DNA from: Candidatus Omnitrophota bacterium | Lineage (GTDB): Bacteria > Omnitrophota > Koll11 > Gygaellales > JAHJCI01 | NCBI GenBank assembly: GCA_030622705.1 | Contig: JAUXFU010000037.1 | Coordinates: 1 to 7,432, forward strand | DNA length: 7,432 bases | Direction of reading: 5' to 3' | In this document: positions 4,839-7,432 of the stretch, one piece after another | How positions within the stretch are numbered: the first letter of the stretch is position 1 | Layout: each line of letters begins with the position of its first letter | Notes under the pieces: model-generated | What the model was told of the DNA's origin: nothing | The model's input: the letters and a program-made list of their open reading frames with translations, nothing else | Databases searched by the model: none | Program-made: the position numbers and the translations under genes

Positions 4839-7432
4839 GAAGTAGGCGACCCGGCCTCTGCCAGAGAAGGCTATAGCAAAAAAGAGGTTATTGCTGAATA
4901 TAGTTTAATAATGAAGGCAGGGTTTAAAAACTGGGGTAAGGAGGTAACCCTAAGCACCCCCTGGCTGCAGCAGGCCTTAACCTTCTTTAAAGCAACAGGA
5001 AGAGACGAGGCAGCGGGTTACTTAGAGGATATTGTAAGAAGAGGCTTAATCAGAGCAGGACCAGCAGAGAGCTTCTTTGGCGCTAATTACCAGGGCTGTA
5101 TCTTTATCGCTACAAACAACAATCCCAACCCCGCTGCAAAGCTCATCCACGAGCTGAATGCTCTACTCAATCCATTTGCTTCTCACCAAGACAATGAGGC
5201 AATAGAAAGAGAATTCATAGATTGGCAGGTTGTTCAATTCACAAATCAGGCTATTCAGTCTGCCCTTGCTGCCCTGCGTTCAGATGAAAGACTAAGGGCT
5301 AAAGGTATAATTAAACAAGCAGCAAAACAATATCCCATCTTTACTCATGTTTGGTTAAAAAAGGCATTATCCGTTATTTCTAAGGCCGCCACTTTTTCTT
5401 TCCGACCGTGGCCGGTTAGGAAGATTTTATCCGTGGCGGCTATTATTATTGGTTTTGGCTTGGGCCTTGCCGGGATTGGCTTGCTGGAAGTAACTACCCT
5501 AGCCTTATCAGCCAGCGCATTGACAGGCTCTTTGATGCTGTTTATGGGGTTGGGGATGGTGAAAGCTCCGAATTTGGCAATAGGAGGTACTGTTTCCGAT
5601 GTTAGTCTAGAGGAAATCTCTGCCTTGAGCACTCTTAAAGCTCGCGCCAGAGCAGGAGCAGAAGGATTGTTGCAGAAAAGCGTATCAGCAGAGAAAAAGG
5701 AAGAGATACTTAATACCATTGAGCAATATTGGGAAGAAGAAAGGCCACGGGAATGGTGGCAGGATAGTACTGCTAAAAAAGAGGGAGTTAGGATAGACAG
5801 ATATTTAAAGAGGATAGAGTTAGAAGATGGATTGAAATCTCAACTAAGGGGTATCGTTCTGTATTACCATGATTTAGTAAAGCCCTTAGCTTGGGCAAAA
5901 GGCGAAAGGGCAGATATGGTAGTAACTCTATGCGTAAAAGGAGGAGAGAATGAAAACAGAACGATTCCCGGAGTGATAAAAACAATAGGAGCAGGGATAC
6001 AACGCTATTATCCGGAGAAGAAGGCGATAGTCCTGGCAGCAATAGGGTCCTACGATTCTAATGAGAATAAGGGGCAGGCTTTGAAGATAGCACAAGAAAC
6101 AATAGAAGAAATAAAGAGTGGTGATATTGACGGATATGCCTTTGCTACGGTGAATACAGGAAAGGGATGGGTAATGGCAATGGCATTGAGGATAATAGAG
6201 GAGCTAAAGGCGCCGTTTATATTCTTAGATGCCGACTTAAGGCAAAATCGGGTATATGAACAGGGTGGAGAAACATATTTCAGGCTCTCGGCGCCCTGGA
6301 CAGATGATGCAAAGGAAGGAGAAAAGATAATAGGCCTACAGCCGAGCAGTATCAAGTGGTTATTTGAAGCGATATTGAAGGGGAAGGATTATGTAATGTC
6401 ATCTTATTTGCGGGATCCCTGCGGGGGGACAATAACCAATAGCAAATTGCCCTTGATGATTGCAATATTTGGTTTAGGTATAAGGCAGCCTATTGGAGGA
6501 GAATTTGCCGGCTCGTGTCGATTCGCAAAAATATTGAATGAGTTTTTAGCTAAGCCGGAAGTAGTAACCTCAGAGGCAATGGAATATGGTATAGATGTGA
6601 ACATAACTGTTCAAGCGGCCGTCAATGACTTAGAAGTAGGAGAGGCATTTAATACCGCGAAGATTCATAATCCCAGTGGGGGTAAATTAGGGGAAATGTA
6701 TAAGAAGGGAGGAATGTATTCAGAAGTAACCCGGGAGCTTTTTACGCGAATAATTGATTATTCAAAATGGTGGTTAGAACTTAGCCAAGAGCAAATAGAG
6801 AAGATGAAGAAGTTAGGGTATAGCGGGGGAGTAGAATTTAATGATTTCGGCATGGATAATTATCATCAGATGTATAAAGTGATATCAGAACCCGAACCCT
6901 TTGATTATGAAGAAGCCTTAAAGGAGTTTAGTGAGGTGTTGGAAAGGAGAGAGCCCTATAATTACCAGCAGGAATATCGAAGATTATTTATGAGGCAGCA
7001 GGGCAATCTTAAGCGGACAGATAAAGAAGAGGGGAGTTTATATGAAGAGATAGAGGAATTAGTGCAGGTAGCTAAGGAGAAAGAACACTGGAATGACTTT
7101 TATCTACGACCGGAATTGTGGGCAAAGATATGCTATAGTGTTTTACTTTTTTATGCTTTAGCTAAGGATGAAGAGGAGAAAGAAAGAATAGTTGAGTTAT
7201 TAAAACCCCTGTATTACGCGGAATCCAGTTCAATCGCGCTGCATTATTTGAGAGGTTTCTCAGGAGATGAATTATCTTCTCTTAAGAAATTCTATAAAGA
7301 TTTGATTAAAACAACGAGATCAAACCTGGATAGAGTAAATAGCAATCAAGAGGTAAGACCACTTGTGTTAAATGTCTCTTTTGGCAAATTAAGAAAAACA
7401 CTACTAGAGGCAGAAGACTTTCTTTATGCTCA
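3603..7432 (+). CDS. Multidomain glycosyltransferase chain: GT4-like, IHE module, membrane hairpin, GT81-like (3' end outside window)
   Basis: This frame is open from 3510 (after a TAG at 3507-3509) to the window end with no stop, so the gene is 3'-truncated by the window. I chose the ATG at 3603 because MNILVLPKLLP starts like a GT-B glycosyltransferase. Only a weak purine stretch (cgagag) precedes it, and it lies 22 bases after the stop of ORF A. ATG at 3567 and GTG at 3552 or 3570 are alternatives with no better ribosome binding site. Domains numbered from 3603: GT4-like (1-410), ASAR linker (414-421), IHE module (422-600), hydrophobic hairpin ending GMVKA (608-655), lead-in (656-769), GT-A domain (770 to about 1056), helical end (1057-1276). 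The lack of a real start signal and the in-frame hydrophobic sequence upstream suggest that it is the continuation of ORF A. Confidence 0.88.
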   Translation, partial: MNILVLPKLLPRADVIGGPILIYHRIKNLSAMGHKITLIAPVYDEKDRKDKSLESFCEEIIPIESSGKRSDEEIERLYKKLNRPKMFLTGDGGYNEGIEQALLSTLREGGKDNKPFDAVIAEYSMMGQYLEANRNKIPKDTLRIISVHECYTKAFELRAEKGEDISEETIRELSNYEFKMYASADRILTLTREDGKFIVGYVPKLKLKEKIRVVPHGVDTDFYSPRKYRFWKKRTKNILYLGNFQHYPNVDAVKNFIYKCWDKVLEDVPDAKFYAIGFNPSPELLKLRRNNVIIQPVLGTRNIRRCYWKSDILVAPIELGTGFRGKLLEAMACGVPVVATNLATFGIDPIHRRNMFVTDDYKAFSKYVVNLLKDKELRKRISRHALVRAREFDHKNAARKLEKVISEARRTSEVGDPASAREGYSKKEVIAEYSLIMKAGFKNWGKEVTLSTPWLQQALTFFKATGRDEAAGYLEDIVRRGLIRAGPAESFFGANYQGCIFIATNNNPNPAAKLIHELNALLNPFASHQDNEAIEREFIDWQVVQFTNQAIQSALAALRSDERLRAKGIIKQAAKQYPIFTHVWLKKALSVISKAATFSFRPWPVRKILSVAAIIIGFGLGLAGIGLLEVTTLALSASALTGSLMLFMGLGMVKAPNLAIGGTVSDVSLEEISALSTLKARARAGAEGLLQKSVSAEKKEEILNTIEQYWEEERPREWWQDSTAKKEGVRIDRYLKRIELEDGLKSQLRGIVLYYHDLVKPLAWAKGERADMVVTLCVKGGENENRTIPGVIKTIGAGIQRYYPEKKAIVLAAIGSYDSNENKGQALKIAQETIEEIKSGDIDGYAFATVNTGKGWVMAMALRIIEELKAPFIFLDADLRQNRVYEQGGETYFRLSAPWTDDAKEGEKIIGLQPSSIKWLFEAILKGKDYVMSSYLRDPCGGTITNSKLPLMIAIFGLGIRQPIGGEFAGSCRFAKILNEFLAKPEVVTSEAMEYGIDVNITVQAAVNDLEVGEAFNTAKIHNPSGGKLGEMYKKGGMYSEVTRELFTRIIDYSKWWLELSQEQIEKMKKLGYSGGVEFNDFGMDNYHQMYKVISEPEPFDYEEALKEFSEVLERREPYNYQQEYRRLFMRQQGNLKRTDKEEGSLYEEIEELVQVAKEKEHWNDFYLRPELWAKICYSVLLFYALAKDEEEKERIVELLKPLYYAESSSIALHYLRGFSGDELSSLKKFYKDLIKTTRSNLDRVNSNQEVRPLVLNVSFGKLRKTLLEAEDFLYA
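4839..4868 (+). other. VxDxASAR linker 2
   Basis: Encodes E-V-G-D-P-A-S-A-R-E directly after the GT4-like domain and before the second IHE module. It matches V-E-D-K-A-S-A-R at 2879-2902 in ORF A at six of eight residues and, like that copy, is GC-rich compared with its flanks. Confidence 0.55.
4869..5400 (+). other. IHE module 2 (degenerate metallopeptidase-like)
   Basis: Residues about 423-600. A helical lead-in with a YLEDIVRRGLI helix is followed by a strand (QGCIFIAT), then AAKLIHELNALL with H516-E517, then an acidic helix (NEAIEREFIDWQVVQF). Architecture and position match IHE module 1, and the codons ATC CAC GAG for I-H-E are identical in both. The second zinc histidine is again absent (HELNA), so proteolysis is doubtful. 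It sits between the first glycosyltransferase and a membrane hairpin. Confidence 0.45.
5424..5567 (+). other. Membrane hairpin ending in GMVKA (box 4)
   Basis: Residues 608-655 hold two hydrophobic helices, ILSVAAIIIGFGLGLAGIGLL and LALSASALTGSLMLFMGLGM, split by a short EVTT turn and preceded by basic residues (RPWPVRK). It ends in GMVKA at 5553-5567; the 14-bp DNA core is at 5551-5564. Positive charge on both outer ends fits a hairpin with both neighbouring domains on the cytoplasmic side. This is the cleanest example of the linker type in the window. Confidence 0.75.
5568..5907 (+). other. Helical lead-in to the GT-A domain
   Basis: Residues 656-769 are mostly charged and helical, with a Trp-rich stretch (YWEEERPREWWQD) and a YYHDLVKPLAWAKG end leading directly into the first strand of the glycosyltransferase. 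I recognise no independent family. It may be part of the transferase, for example acceptor binding or oligomerisation. Confidence 0.4.
5908..6770 (+). other. GT-A glycosyltransferase domain, GT81/glucosyl-3-phosphoglycerate-synthase-like
   Basis: Residues 770 to about 1056. It opens with a GT-A strand (ADMVVTLCVKGGENENRTI), followed by NTGKGWVMAMALRII and the metal-binding D876-A-D878 in FIFLDADL. Then come GLQPSSIKWLFEAI, a VMSSYLRDPCGG acceptor-side strand, and the QPIGGEFAGS motif at 962-971, then YGIDVNITV and a KIHNP segment. The order DxD, YxR, QPxxGEFA, GIDv, histidine-bearing tail is that of GT81 enzymes (glucosyl- or mannosyl-3-phosphoglycerate synthases), which use a nucleotide sugar and Mn/Mg. 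The exact substrate is not certain; a related GT2-type activity is the alternative. Confidence 0.75.
6771..7432 (+). other. Helical C-terminal part of ORF B, truncated by window
   Basis: Residues 1057-1276 and beyond are rich in Glu, Lys and Leu with long helices (EEALKEFSEVLERREP, EEIEELVQVAKEKEHWNDF). A conserved-looking SGGVEFNDFGMDNYHQMYK segment near the start may still belong to the GT-A fold. No catalytic motif is recognised. The frame is open at the last base, so further modules may follow. Confidence 0.5.

Noticed and set aside
4935..4946. TAAGGAGGT-like sequence inside ORF B
   Set aside because: No start codon follows at a useful distance; it encodes G-K-E-V-T in the continuous frame.
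5345..5719. Minus-strand open frame of 124 codons
   Set aside because: It overlaps the membrane hairpin and GMVKA box of ORF B, whose plus-strand reading is continuous and domain-consistent.
5936..5952. Shine-Dalgarno-like AAAAGGAGGAGAGA before ATG at 5950
   Set aside because: The frame from 5950 closes after eight codons. It lies inside the GT-A domain, where the real frame encodes K-G-G-E-N-E-N.
6702..6716. GAAGGGAGGA followed by in-frame ATG at 6714 as a possible internal start
   Set aside because: It would begin inside the GT-A domain and cut off its catalytic motifs, with no sign of a new domain start.

Overview
The window is almost entirely coding on the + strand. It holds two very long, multi-domain reading frames, neither of which is complete. 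ORF A (2-3580) is open from the first codon of the window and probably begins upstream. ORF B (start taken at 3603; frame open from 3510) has no stop before the window ends at 7432. I checked ORF B codon by codon and it stays open for about 1276 residues. No tRNA, rRNA, CRISPR array, insertion sequence, convincing promoter or terminator was seen. The only intergenic space is 22 bases.

ORF A reads, in order: an unrecognised N-terminal piece; an HD phosphohydrolase-like domain resembling the HD domain of GlnD-type uridylyltransferases; an uncharacterised helical then beta-rich stretch; a hydrophobic linker; an HPr-like phosphocarrier domain; a phosphohistidine 'swivelling' domain of the PEP-utilising enzyme I/PPDK type; a module with an IHE motif; and a hydrophobic segment. 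ORF B reads: a GT-B glycosyltransferase (GT4-like); a second IHE module; a hydrophobic hairpin; a GT-A glycosyltransferase (GT81/glucosyl-3-phosphoglycerate-synthase-like); and a helical C-terminal part that runs off the window.

The striking thing is a repeated grammar: enzyme domain, then a V-x-D-x-A-S-A-R linker, then an IHE module, then two hydrophobic helices ending in a G-M-V-K box, then the next enzyme domain. The G-M-V-K box occurs four times, each time from the same 14-bp DNA core. A 43-bp direct repeat (42/43 identical) lies in frame on both sides of the HD block. The hydrophobic hairpin between ORF A and ORF B is complete only if one changes reading frame near a T5 run at 3513-3517. 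The two ORFs may therefore be one chain (about 2,476 residues inside the window) split by a one-base frameshift, sequencing error or recoding event.

Organism: very long fused enzyme chains, AT-rich coding with frequent ATA/AGA/AGG codons, and membrane hairpins between domains suggest an uncultured bacterium. Candidatus Omnitrophota (Omnitrophica), known for giant genes, is my best guess, but it rests on general resemblance and not on a search. My working picture is a membrane-tethered, beads-on-a-string protein whose domains stay on one face of the membrane, combining phosphate relay (HPr/swivelling), phosphohydrolase (HD) and sugar-transfer (GT-B, GT-A) activities. The function of the whole is not known.
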